Positions 11,665 to 18,739 of a DNA stretch of 21,883 bases are shown here, in pieces. Position 1 is the stretch's first letter, and each line of letters opens with the position of its first letter. Under the pieces are notes generated by a model that did no database searches, had not been told where the DNA came from, and saw nothing but the letters and a program-made list of their open reading frames with translations. The translations under genes and the position numbers were made by a program. Origin of the DNA: an uncultured candidate division WPS-2 bacterium (lineage in GTDB: Bacteria; Vulcanimicrobiota; Vulcanimicrobiia; Vulcanimicrobiales; Vulcanimicrobiaceae); contig CALEYW010000066.1 in the NCBI GenBank assembly GCA_937927945.1, positions 1 to 21,883 of the forward strand, written 5' to 3'.

Positions 11665-12674
11665 TGACGGCGACAGCACAGCAGACCGGGGCGACGGTGA
11701 TGACCAACGTCGAAGCGGTGCGTTCGACGCTACACGACGCGCTGGTGCGCGACGATCGGGTCCTCATCATGGGCGAGGACGTCGGCGCGCGCGGCAACGT
11801 CTTCCTCATCACGAAAGGCTTCCTCGAGGAGTTCGGCCCGGAGCGGATCATCGACACGCCGCTCGCCGAAGCCTCGATCGTCGGCGTCGCCATCGGGATG
11901 GCGATGGAGGGACTGCGCCCGATCGCCGAGATCCAGTTCGCCGACTTCATCTATCCCGCGTTCAACCAGATCGTCGGCGAAGCGGCGAAGACGCGCTACC
12001 GCAGCAACGGCGACTACACGTGCCCGATGGTCATCCGCACGCCGTACGGCGGCGGCGTGCGCGGCGCCCTCTCGCATTCGGTCTCGATCGAGGCGCTGTT
12101 CTATCACGTGCCCGGACTGACGATCCTCGCGCCCTCGACGCCGGCCGACATCAAAGGTCTGCTGAACGCGGCGATCGAGTGCCCCGACCCCGTGCTGTTC
12201 CTCGAGCACAAGAAGACGTATCGCAGCGTCAAAGGCGAGGTGCCGGCGGGCTACTACACGATTCCGATCGGGAAGGCCGACGTCAAGAAGGCCGGCACGC
12301 ACGTCACCGTCGTCTCGTACGGTTACAACCTGCATCAGGCGCTGGACGCGGCGAACCGGCTCGAAGGCGAAGGAATCTCGATCGAGGTGATCGATCTGCG
12401 CTCGATCCGGCCGATGGACAAGACGACGATCCTGGCGTCGGTCCGCAAGACGCGTAAGCTGCTGATCATTCACGAAGACAACAAGTTCGGCGGAATCGGC
12501 GCGGAGATCAGCGCGATGGTCGCCGAGGAAGCGCTGTTCGACCTCGACGCGCCGATCCGCCGTCTGTGCGGCCCGGACGTCCCGGCGATGGGCTACGCGC
12601 TCACGCTCGAGGAAGAATTCATGACGTCGACCGAGCAGATGGTCGACGCGATGCGCGATTTGGCGAAGTTTTAA
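11664..12674 (+). CDS. Branched-chain 2-oxoacid dehydrogenase E1 component, beta subunit
   Basis: The partner of E1-alpha, 336 residues. The start ATG 11664 shares a base with the alpha stop and has AGGAG at 11648-11652. Family features are clear: IMGEDVGARGNVF, RIIDTPLAEASIVGVAIGMA, IQFADFIYPAFNQI, and a transketolase C-terminal domain with VIDLRSIRPMDK and IHEDNKFGGIG. The length is typical. The product forms the alpha2beta2 E1 heterotetramer. It is followed by a 123-bp gap before E2 that has unusual base composition and a hairpin. Confidence 0.94.
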   Translation: MTATAQQTGATVMTNVEAVRSTLHDALVRDDRVLIMGEDVGARGNVFLITKGFLEEFGPERIIDTPLAEASIVGVAIGMAMEGLRPIAEIQFADFIYPAFNQIVGEAAKTRYRSNGDYTCPMVIRTPYGGGVRGALSHSVSIEALFYHVPGLTILAPSTPADIKGLLNAAIECPDPVLFLEHKKTYRSVKGEVPAGYYTIPIGKADVKKAGTHVTVVSYGYNLHQALDAANRLEGEGISIEVIDLRSIRPMDKTTILASVRKTRKLLIIHEDNKFGGIGAEISAMVAEEALFDLDAPIRRLCGPDVPAMGYALTLEEEFMTSTEQMVDAMRDLAKF

Positions 12675-12679
12675 AGGTG

Positions 12680-12796
12680 ATGGTGATGGACCGAGCACAG
12701 CAGAATCTGTCGCGTACGAGCAGGTTGTTGCGAGGTCGGACCGGGGGCCCCACGCAACGCGTGGGGGGCGCGGAGCCTCGGGCGGAGCGCCGTTAG
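12680..12796 (+). CDS. Possible small Arg-rich ORF in the E1-beta/E2 gap
   Basis: A 38-codon frame opens at ATG 12680 (or 12686, with AAAGG upstream) and ends at TAG 12794-12796, one base before the E2 ATG. The product would be Arg-rich (NLSRTSRLLRGRTGG) and resembles nothing I know. Its position could couple E2 translation to upstream ribosomes, but E2 has its own GGAG. The DNA is dominated by a repeat and a hairpin, so the frame may be accidental. Reported as weak. Confidence 0.15.
   Translation: MVMDRAQQNLSRTSRLLRGRTGGPTQRVGGAEPRAERR
12718..12760 (+). repeat. G-rich repeat, copy 1 (E1-beta/E2 gap)
   Basis: GAGCAGGTTG (12718-12727), then a GC-rich stretch and CGGGGGCCCCA...ACGC, matches in order the copy at 13080-13124 in the E2 linker, 362 bp downstream. 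The alignment was made by eye with small gaps. Confidence 0.45.
12748..12766 (+). repeat. Perfect 8-bp stem hairpin between E1-beta and E2
   Basis: CCCCACGC (12748-12755), a three-base loop AAC, then GCGTGGGG (12759-12766) make a very stable GC hairpin in the intercistronic gap. No T-run follows, so it is not a standard intrinsic terminator. It could slow transcription or protect mRNA ends and so set the E1:E2 ratio, or it may simply be part of the local repeat element. Confidence 0.6.
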
Positions 12797-12797
12797 A

Positions 12798-14150
12798 ATG
12801 GCCACCACGATTACTATGCCGCAGCTGGGCGAGACCGTCACTGAGGGGACGGTTGCGCAGTGGCTGAAAAAAATTGGCGACTCGGTCGAGAAGTACGAGG
12901 CGTTCGTCGAGGTTTCGACCGACAAGGTCAACGCCGAAGTGCCGTCGCCGGTCACAGGCGTGATTCGCGAACTGATCGTCAAGGAAGGCGAGACCGTTGC
13001 GACCGGTGCGCCGATCGCGATCATCGATGAAGTGAGCGCGTCGACGACGCCCGGACCGAACGGAAGCGCGTCACCTTCGGAGCAGGTTGCGGCGCAGGGC
13101 GCGGTTGACACGGGGGCCCAACGCCCAGCTCAGGGTGACGCGATTGACACGGTTGGGGCAGCGGCTGCTTCGAATGGTTCTTCGGCTGGGTCGAACGGGA
13201 ACGGGCCGGGCGGGGTGCGGGTTTCGCCGGCCGTGCGGCGTTTGGCGCGCGAACATCAGATCGACGTGAGCCGCGTGCGCGGCAGCGGAGACCACGGGCG
13301 AATCACCGCGAACGACATCATCGCCGCCGCGAACGCCGGCCCCAGCGCCGGCGTCGCGGCGACGATCACGGCCGACAACCCGGAGTACGTCGCGAAGACC
13401 GCGCCCGCCAACGCGCCGGCCGCGCCAGGCCGCTCGACCTACGACAGCGCGCGGCCGGGAGATTTGATCCCGCTCACCCAGGCGCGCAAGATCATCGCGC
13501 AGCGCATGGTCGAATCGAAGCACACCGCGCCCCACGCGTGGACGATGGTCGAAGTCGACGTCACCAACGTGTGGAAATGGCGCGCGCGCGAGAAGGACGC
13601 GTTCGAGAAGACACACGGCGTCAAGCTCACCCTGCTGCCGTTCTTCATCCGCGCGGCGGTCGAGTCGCTCGCCGCATTCCCGCTGATGAACGCCTCGTAC
13701 ACCGATGAGGGCATTCGGGTCCACCGTGAAGTGAACGTCGGTTTGGCGATCGCGGCCGACGGCAACCTGATCGTACCGGTGATTCGCGGCGCCGACCAGC
13801 TCACGGTCAAAGGGCTTGCGCTGGCGGCGGGCGCGTTGATCGACAAAGCCCGGCGCGGGAAACTCGGCGCCGACGATCTCGCCGGCGGGACGTTCACCGT
13901 GAACAACACCGGTGCGAACGGGTCGATCCTCTCGGCGCCGATCCTCGTCCCCGGTCAAACCGGGATTGTCACGACCGAAGCCGTCGTGAAGCGTCCGGTC
14001 GTTCGGGACGACGACGCGATCGCGATCCGTTCGATGATGAACGTCTGCCTCTCGCTCGACCACCGCGTCGTCGACGGCGCCGTCGCCAGCGGATTCCTGT
14101 TCGACCTGAAGAAACGCCTCGAAGCCATGGGACCCGGAGGATCGCTCTAA
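12798..14150 (+). CDS. 2-oxoacid dehydrogenase E2, dihydrolipoyl acyltransferase
   Basis: E2 moves the acyl group from lipoate to CoA and forms the core of the complex. The 450-residue protein starts at ATG 12798 with GGAG (12784-12787) upstream. It has one lipoyl domain (residues 1-78) with the lipoylated Lys43 in STDKVNAE, then a long Ala/Gly/Ser linker (about 79-140), a peripheral subunit-binding domain (SPAVRRLAREHQIDVSRVRG to about 178), another linker, and the trimeric catalytic domain (about 213-450) with active-site HRVVDG near 422. The linker DNA (about 13075-13215) uses GGT, TCT, GTT and GGG codons rare in the rest of the gene and carries a repeat also present upstream. No E3 gene follows. 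Confidence 0.95.
   Translation: MATTITMPQLGETVTEGTVAQWLKKIGDSVEKYEAFVEVSTDKVNAEVPSPVTGVIRELIVKEGETVATGAPIAIIDEVSASTTPGPNGSASPSEQVAAQGAVDTGAQRPAQGDAIDTVGAAAASNGSSAGSNGNGPGGVRVSPAVRRLAREHQIDVSRVRGSGDHGRITANDIIAAANAGPSAGVAATITADNPEYVAKTAPANAPAAPGRSTYDSARPGDLIPLTQARKIIAQRMVESKHTAPHAWTMVEVDVTNVWKWRAREKDAFEKTHGVKLTLLPFFIRAAVESLAAFPLMNASYTDEGIRVHREVNVGLAIAADGNLIVPVIRGADQLTVKGLALAAGALIDKARRGKLGADDLAGGTFTVNNTGANGSILSAPILVPGQTGIVTTEAVVKRPVVRDDDAIAIRSMMNVCLSLDHRVVDGAVASGFLFDLKKRLEAMGPGGSL
13080..13139 (+). repeat. G-rich repeat, copy 2 (inside the E2 linker)
   Basis: GAGCAGGTTG (13080-13089) followed by CGGGGGCCCA and ACGCC repeats the pattern seen at 12718-12760. The part at 13101-13139 (GCGCGGTTGACACGGGGG, then AGCTCAGGGTGAC) also resembles the reverse complement of the centre of the inverted-repeat element at about 21700-21735. 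This copy is read in frame as an interdomain linker, so the insertion, if that is what it is, was tolerated. Confidence 0.4.
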
Positions 14151-14185
14151 GCCGTATCGCGCGGCGCGGAGCAGCGCTCCTCGCC

Positions 14186-15691
14186 GTGCTCGCCCTCACC
14201 GGCGGTCAAGCGTTCGCGGCGATCGACGACGAGCCCGGCGGCCTCGTCGCTTCGAGTACGACGCTCGCGCGCGTTCGCGCGCTCTTCGAACGCGCGCATT
14301 CGCACGAACACTCCCGGGCTGCGACGATTCAGGAAGATTGGCGGCTCTTTCAGGACGGAACGGTCGGCTCGTTCAAAGTGAACCGCCTGGGCCGGGATTT
14401 CCGTGAAACGACCTCGCTCGGACCGCTGACGTACGAGCGCGGACTGCTGCACGGAACGCACTGGGAGCAGAACCGCAACGGGATCACCTTCACCTTTGCG
14501 GGCGTGCACGACCAGCGTGACCTGGCGAGCGAGCGCGCGTTTCGCGATACGACCGACGACCGTGACGTGCGGCTGGTCGGCGACTCCGCGCAGTTCGGCG
14601 CGAACGTCGTCGAGGTCAATCCGTCCAACGGCCGTCACGAATGGCTTTACGTCGACAAGCGCACGGGGTATCTCGTGCGCAAAGAGTGGATCGCGCGCCG
14701 TCGCCGCTACGCGGCGAGCTTCGACGACTACCATCTGGTCGACGGCGTTCCGGAACCCTCGCGCGTGCGCACGGTCGACTCGCTCGGCAACGAACGCGAG
14801 CAGATCCTCTCGGCCCGCACGCTCGATCCGACGCCCAATCGCTCCGATCTCGACATGCCGCCGAGCCGCCGGCTCGTCGAATTCCCCGAGCGGCAGACGA
14901 CGGTTCGGCTCCCGGTTCGCTTCGTCAACGGTCTCGCCGTGGTGCGTGTGATCGTCGGGCGCGGCGCGTACGACTTTCTGCTCGACTCCGGCGCGGCCGG
15001 GATCGTGGTGGATCCGAGCCTCGTCGACCAGCAAGGGTTCGAGCGGTTCGGCCAAAGGGTCGGCTCGACGCTCGGCACGTTCCCGGAATCGACGACGATC
15101 GTCCCGCAGATGACGATCGGGGGCCTGCGGATGCGCAACGTCATCGCGCGCGTCGTGACGATCCCCTTCCATGTCGACGATCGCACGCGCATCGCAGGGC
15201 TGCTGGGCTTCGACTTCTTCGCCGACACGGTCGTCCACCTGAACGTCACGAAGAATCTCGCCGAGGCGGTCGCACCCGAGCACTTCGCACGACCGGCGGA
15301 AACCGGCACGGTCGCGATCGGCCTGGACGACAAGACACCCGCCGTGCGGATGCGCGCCGGAACGGGCGTCGGGCGCGTCGTGCTCGATACCGGCGCGAAC
15401 CGCACCGTGTTCGAAACCGCGTTCGCCGAGCGCGCGGACTTCGCGCCGGACCGCACGGGAACGACGATGCACCTGCGCGGGATGGGCGGCTTCGCGAACG
15501 CCGAGCCGACGCGCGTCCCCGCCTTCGAGCTCGCCGGCCTCTGGACGCGCGACGCGATGGCCGACGTCTCGAACGCGAATCTCGGAACCGACGATACCGA
15601 CGGCGTGATGGGGACCGATCTCTTACGGACCTACGAGCTCTGGTTCGACTACCGCACCAGCACCGTCTACGTCCGCAAAACGAAGCGCTAG
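14186..15691 (+). CDS. Exported protein with two retropepsin-like aspartic protease domains
   Basis: From GTG 14186 the product has 501 residues. The first half (to about 230) is a beta-rich region of unknown type. Two clan-AA aspartic protease-like units follow, each with its own catalytic motif: FLLDSGAAG with Asp267 and VVLDTGANR with Asp401. Each unit also has a second hydrophobic-Gly region (AGLLGFDFF; DGVMGTDLL). This matches bacterial retropepsin-like proteins annotated as aspartyl protease family. GTG 14186 cuts into an evident signal peptide: the frame upstream reads ARRGAALLAVLAL then TGGQAFAA, and the best start is an ATC at 14156, six bases after the E2 stop. The protein is probably periplasmic or surface-exposed. 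Short spacing suggests co-transcription with E2, though no functional link is evident. Confidence 0.8.
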   Translation: MLALTGGQAFAAIDDEPGGLVASSTTLARVRALFERAHSHEHSRAATIQEDWRLFQDGTVGSFKVNRLGRDFRETTSLGPLTYERGLLHGTHWEQNRNGITFTFAGVHDQRDLASERAFRDTTDDRDVRLVGDSAQFGANVVEVNPSNGRHEWLYVDKRTGYLVRKEWIARRRRYAASFDDYHLVDGVPEPSRVRTVDSLGNEREQILSARTLDPTPNRSDLDMPPSRRLVEFPERQTTVRLPVRFVNGLAVVRVIVGRGAYDFLLDSGAAGIVVDPSLVDQQGFERFGQRVGSTLGTFPESTTIVPQMTIGGLRMRNVIARVVTIPFHVDDRTRIAGLLGFDFFADTVVHLNVTKNLAEAVAPEHFARPAETGTVAIGLDDKTPAVRMRAGTGVGRVVLDTGANRTVFETAFAERADFAPDRTGTTMHLRGMGGFANAEPTRVPAFELAGLWTRDAMADVSNANLGTDDTDGVMGTDLLRTYELWFDYRTSTVYVRKTKR

Positions 15692-16257
15692 CGCTCGCGC
15701 CGCAGCGCGCGGCGAGTTCCCTCGCGGACATCGAGCAGCACCGCCGTGATGAACGGCGTCTTCCCCTCGACGTAGCTGTCGCGGTCGTCGCGGTAGCGTG
15801 CGGCCAGCTCGCGTTTGAGAGCACCGTACGCCGCGATGAGTTCCGGATCGTTGCGCAGCGCATCACGCAGCGTCAGGTGCGCCCGCAAGGCGGCGGAGCC
15901 GGCCGGACAGACGTAGAGGTGATGGCGCGCCAGACCCGGCGCGGCGCGGAACGCCTCGCGGCCCGCGATGCCGAGATCGCCAAGATGCTGGTACCCGATC
16001 GTTGCCAGCAAGCGGATCGCTTCGGTGACGTCCTCATCGCGGTGCACGACGACGTCGACGTCGACGATCGGCTTCGCGTCGAGTCCCGGCACCGCGGTGC
16101 TCCCGACGTGCTCGATCCCGACCGCCAACTCGCCCACGTGCGGCGCGATCCGCGCGCGGACCGCTTCGAACGTGCGCGGCCACTCGGAATCGTACGGCAC
16201 GACGACGACCGGCTCGGCGCGTTCCGCCGACGAGATCGGATCGGGCGGACGGTTCAC
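15688..16257 (-). CDS. GrpB / UPF0157 family protein (nucleotidyltransferase fold)
   Basis: The 189-residue protein has the GrpB signature HVGSTAVPGLDAKPIVDVDV at about residues 50-70, plus HHLYVCPAGS and HLTLRDALRNDPELIAAY. The family has a nucleotidyltransferase-like fold with no settled reaction; in Actinobacteria it can be fused to dephospho-CoA kinase. Start GTG 16257 overlaps the stop of the upstream DUF4438 gene (GTGA), which implies translational coupling. Its stop overlaps by four bases the stop of the convergent aspartic protease gene. There is no signal peptide, so it is expected in the cytoplasm. Confidence 0.88.
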   Translation of the reverse strand: MNRPPDPISSAERAEPVVVVPYDSEWPRTFEAVRARIAPHVGELAVGIEHVGSTAVPGLDAKPIVDVDVVVHRDEDVTEAIRLLATIGYQHLGDLGIAGREAFRAAPGLARHHLYVCPAGSAALRAHLTLRDALRNDPELIAAYGALKRELAARYRDDRDSYVEGKTPFITAVLLDVREGTRRALRRER

Positions 16258-17135
16258 CGCAGCTCCAAAATCGTGGCGAGGTTCGCCGCGTCGTCGACCA
16301 GCGCTTCGATCGCGCCGCCGGCCGAGGTCATGAGCGTGGTCACGCCGGGTCCATGGCCGGCAAGATTCGACGCACCGTGCGAAACCACGCCGACCGTCAC
16401 CGCGCCGGTACGGTAGACGCGGCCGAAGGTATTGTCGGCGTCGACGATCGCGACCAGGTCGCCGAGCCGCAGGCGGTCCAGGCGGTATTCGCGCACCGTC
16501 TCGTCGTCGAAGCACTGGATGTCGTAGTCGCCGCGCGCGACGGTCTGCCGGCCGAGCCCCGAACCCATCACGCGGGCCGGGACGATGCACGCGACCGGCA
16601 CCGTGAAGCGGCCCGCGTCGCGCTGCGTGACGCCGAGCTTTTGGAACAGGTCGGGATCGCAGTTGAACACGCGTACGTCGCCCGCGTCGGCCAAGGCGAG
16701 GCCCGCGCCGACGGCGCGCACGCTGATCCCATCGCCGATCTGCATCCGTTCCATGACGTCGAGGGGGAAGTCGATGATCAGGTGCTCGACGCCGCCGTGC
16801 TTCCCGGTGACCACCCCGCGGGCGCCTTTGGCGTCGCCGCCGGTGACCGTGGCGACGTTGCCGATGCACGAGAACGTGGTGAAGCCGCGGTTGACGCCGT
16901 CGTCGGGATGCCGTGCGCTGACCGCGGGCTCGACGTGATCGGCCTCGTAGGCGAACGCCGAATCGCCGACTCGGACGTTGAGCGTGATACCGCCGACCGC
17001 CGGCAGGATGCGCGGAATCCCATCGGCCCCGACGTCGTACAGCGAGGAGGCGAGAAGCGCCGGCGCGACTTCCCCGCTGACGATCTGGACGACGAGGCGT
17101 TCGCGGTTGGTCTGCACCGGACTCCGATTCCGCAT
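16254..17135 (-). CDS. DUF4438 family protein
   Basis: The 293-residue protein from ATG 17135 matches the DUF4438 pattern: TNRERLVVQIVSGEVAPALL, VGADGIPRILPAVGGITLNV, FSCIGNVATVTGGDAKGARG and SHGASNLAGHGPGVTTLMTS. A structure is known for a Thermotoga member, but the function is not established. It lacks a signal peptide and membrane segments. Start 17135 is preferred because the family begins near this TNRER motif; a GTG at 17198 would add 21 residues and overlap queD. It is read divergently from queD across about 40 bp, so both promoters must lie in or next to that gap. It is coupled to the downstream GrpB gene by a four-base overlap. Confidence 0.8.
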   Translation of the reverse strand: MRNRSPVQTNRERLVVQIVSGEVAPALLASSLYDVGADGIPRILPAVGGITLNVRVGDSAFAYEADHVEPAVSARHPDDGVNRGFTTFSCIGNVATVTGGDAKGARGVVTGKHGGVEHLIIDFPLDVMERMQIGDGISVRAVGAGLALADAGDVRVFNCDPDLFQKLGVTQRDAGRFTVPVACIVPARVMGSGLGRQTVARGDYDIQCFDDETVREYRLDRLRLGDLVAIVDADNTFGRVYRTGAVTVGVVSHGASNLAGHGPGVTTLMTSAGGAIEALVDDAANLATILELR

Positions 17136-17175
17136 GGTGAGGCGACGTCCCGTTCCACGGCGAAGCGTTCCGGCG

Positions 17176-17553
17176 GTGCAAATCCGCAAATCGTTCACTT
17201 TCGAAGCCGCTCACGTGCTCCCGCATCATCCTGGGAAGTGCGCCCGGCTGCACGGCCATTCGTACCGGCTCGACGTCGCGCTGGAAGGCCCGCTGCAGCC
17301 CGACGGTCCGGCCGCCGGGATGATCCAGGACTTCGATCTCATCTCACGGGTCGTCAAGGAGGCGGTCGTCGGCGAGCTGGACCACCGGTCGCTCAACGAC
17401 TCGATCGACAACCCAACCGCCGAAAACATCGTCGTGTGGATCTGGCACCGGCTGGCTCCGGCCTTGCCACAGTTGAGTGAACTTACGCTCTGGGAAACTC
17501 GTAAAGCATGTGTTGTTCTCAAAAAGGGCGATCCTCTTAGCCAAACCGGGTAA
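17176..17553 (+). CDS. queD: 6-carboxytetrahydropterin synthase QueD
   Basis: QueD converts 7,8-dihydroneopterin triphosphate to 6-carboxy-5,6,7,8-tetrahydropterin, the step before QueE in preQ0/queuosine synthesis. The 125-residue protein has the zinc ligands His13 (FEAAH), His26 and His28 (LHGHSY), the catalytic Cys22 just before LHGH, and DHRSLND near 69-75, followed by NPTAENIVVWIW. Length and motif order are normal, and Cys22 argues for QueD rather than a eukaryotic-type PTP synthase. GTG 17176 gives the family N-terminus (IRKSFTFEAAH); no clear ribosome site precedes it. It is followed by an exported protein and then queE on the same strand. Confidence 0.93.
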   Translation: MQIRKSFTFEAAHVLPHHPGKCARLHGHSYRLDVALEGPLQPDGPAAGMIQDFDLISRVVKEAVVGELDHRSLNDSIDNPTAENIVVWIWHRLAPALPQLSELTLWETRKACVVLKKGDPLSQTG

Positions 17554-17597
17554 AGCTTGGTGGGACCCCAACCAACCGAAGGAGCCTTTCAGACCAC

Positions 17598-18152
17598 ATG
17601 ATGCGCAAACTCTCCAGCCTGGCCGCCGCGGCGGCCCTCGCCTTCATCCCCCTGGCGGCGTCCGCCGCGATCACGGCCGGCACGATGCTGACCGGCAACC
17701 TCGATCAAAGCCTCAACTCGAAGGACGCGCAGGTCGGCCAGCGCTTCACGATGTCGGGCGTACACTCGCAGGACAACAACATCAACGGCGCCACGATCTA
17801 CGGCCACGTCTGCGACGTGCAGCGCGCGGGCCAAGGCACGCCGGGCAAGATCCAGCTGTGCTTCGACAAATTGCGCACGGCATCAGGCAACTCATACACC
17901 CTCGATGGCCGCGCAACGAACGTCCAACAAAACACCAAGAGCAACGTCGTCAACGAAGCCGGCGGCGCGGTCGCCGGGATGATCCTCGGCAACATCATCG
18001 GCAAGAAGATCGGGACGAACTTGGGCGGCCTGCTCGGCGCGGCCGGCGGGTACGTCTACGCGAAGAACGCCAAGCAGCAAGTGACGATCCCGCAGCACGC
18101 GGTGGTCACCGTCCAAGTGCTGCGTGCGTACCGTCAGGCCTCGCACGGCTAA
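17598..18152 (+). CDS. Exported glycine-zipper protein of unknown function
   Basis: The 184-residue protein starts at ATG 17598 (a second ATG follows at 17601) behind AAGGAG at 17579-17584. A signal peptide is clear (MRKLSSLAAAAALAFIPL, cleaved after ASAA). The mature part has a beta-like region with two Cys (HVCDVQ and LCFDKL, probably a disulphide) and then a glycine-zipper segment at about 120-155 (GGAVAGMILGNIIGKKIG, then LGGLLGAAGG), as in outer-membrane or envelope-inserted proteins. A short beta tail follows (VTIPQHAVVTVQVL). It lies between queD and queE, with 44 and 11 bp of spacing, but nothing in it suggests a role in deazapurine synthesis. Confidence 0.8.
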   Translation: MMRKLSSLAAAAALAFIPLAASAAITAGTMLTGNLDQSLNSKDAQVGQRFTMSGVHSQDNNINGATIYGHVCDVQRAGQGTPGKIQLCFDKLRTASGNSYTLDGRATNVQQNTKSNVVNEAGGAVAGMILGNIIGKKIGTNLGGLLGAAGGYVYAKNAKQQVTIPQHAVVTVQVLRAYRQASHG

Positions 18153-18163
18153 ACGGTCTCGCA

Positions 18164-18739
18164 TTGCTGCAGCTGGCTGAGATCTTCTACAGCGTCCAAG
18201 GTGAGGGGACGTGGACCGGGACCCCCGCGGTCTTCGTCCGCCTTGCCGGGTGCAATCTCAGCTGTGCGTTCTGCGACACCGATTACTCGCTGAAATTCAT
18301 GGCCTCGGTCGACGAGGTAGTGGCGCGGGTGCGTGCGGAGGGCGGCGACTGCCCGATGGTGATCCTCACCGGGGGCGAGCCGCTCGCGCAAGCCGGCACG
18401 CCGGCGCTGATCGACGCGCTGCGCGCCGACGGACGCCGCGTGCACATCGAGTCGAACGGGACGATGCCGACCGAACTCCCCGACGACGTGTGGCTGACGG
18501 TCTCGCCGAAAGAACGCCTCGCGCCGATGATGGCGCAGCGCGCGAACGAGGCGAAGCTGATCGTCGACGGCCGCGTTCCGGAGGAGTGGGTCGCGGATTT
18601 CCCGCAGACCACCAGCATCTTTTTACAACCTGAAGGCAACAAGCCGGCCAACGTCGCGCTCGCGGTCGAGGCCGCGAAGCGCGCGCCGTCGCGTTTGCGG
18701 CTCTCGCTGCAAACGCACAAGTTCATCGGGGTGCGCTAG
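18164..18739 (+). CDS. queE: 7-carboxy-7-deazaguanine synthase QueE (radical SAM)
   Basis: QueE rearranges 6-carboxytetrahydropterin to 7-carboxy-7-deazaguanine. The 191-residue product begins at TTG 18164, which gives the family-typical LQLAEIFYSVQGEG N-terminus; no good ribosome site is visible. The radical-SAM cluster is CNLSCAFC (Cys30, Cys34, Cys37; CX3CX2C), followed by DTDY, LTGGEP and IESNG. The C-terminus KFIGVR is also typical. It lies 11 bp after the glycine-zipper gene, and its TAG stop is immediately followed by the first codon of mqnB. The next pathway enzyme, QueC, is not in the window. Confidence 0.93.
   Translation: MLQLAEIFYSVQGEGTWTGTPAVFVRLAGCNLSCAFCDTDYSLKFMASVDEVVARVRAEGGDCPMVILTGGEPLAQAGTPALIDALRADGRRVHIESNGTMPTELPDDVWLTVSPKERLAPMMAQRANEAKLIVDGRVPEEWVADFPQTTSIFLQPEGNKPANVALAVEAAKRAPSRLRLSLQTHKFIGVR

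Noticed and set aside
12748..12766. Intrinsic terminator between E1-beta and E2
   Set aside because: The stem is strong but no T-run follows, and E2 has its own ribosome site and belongs to the same complex.
13105..13150. Two TTGACA hexamers in the E2 linker as an internal promoter
   Set aside because: They are in coding sequence within a repeat, and no -10 box at a proper distance was seen.
14147..15472. Minus-strand open frame of 441 codons
   Set aside because: Antisense to the double aspartic protease, whose signal peptide and two catalytic motifs are clear. The minus product is Arg-rich and featureless.
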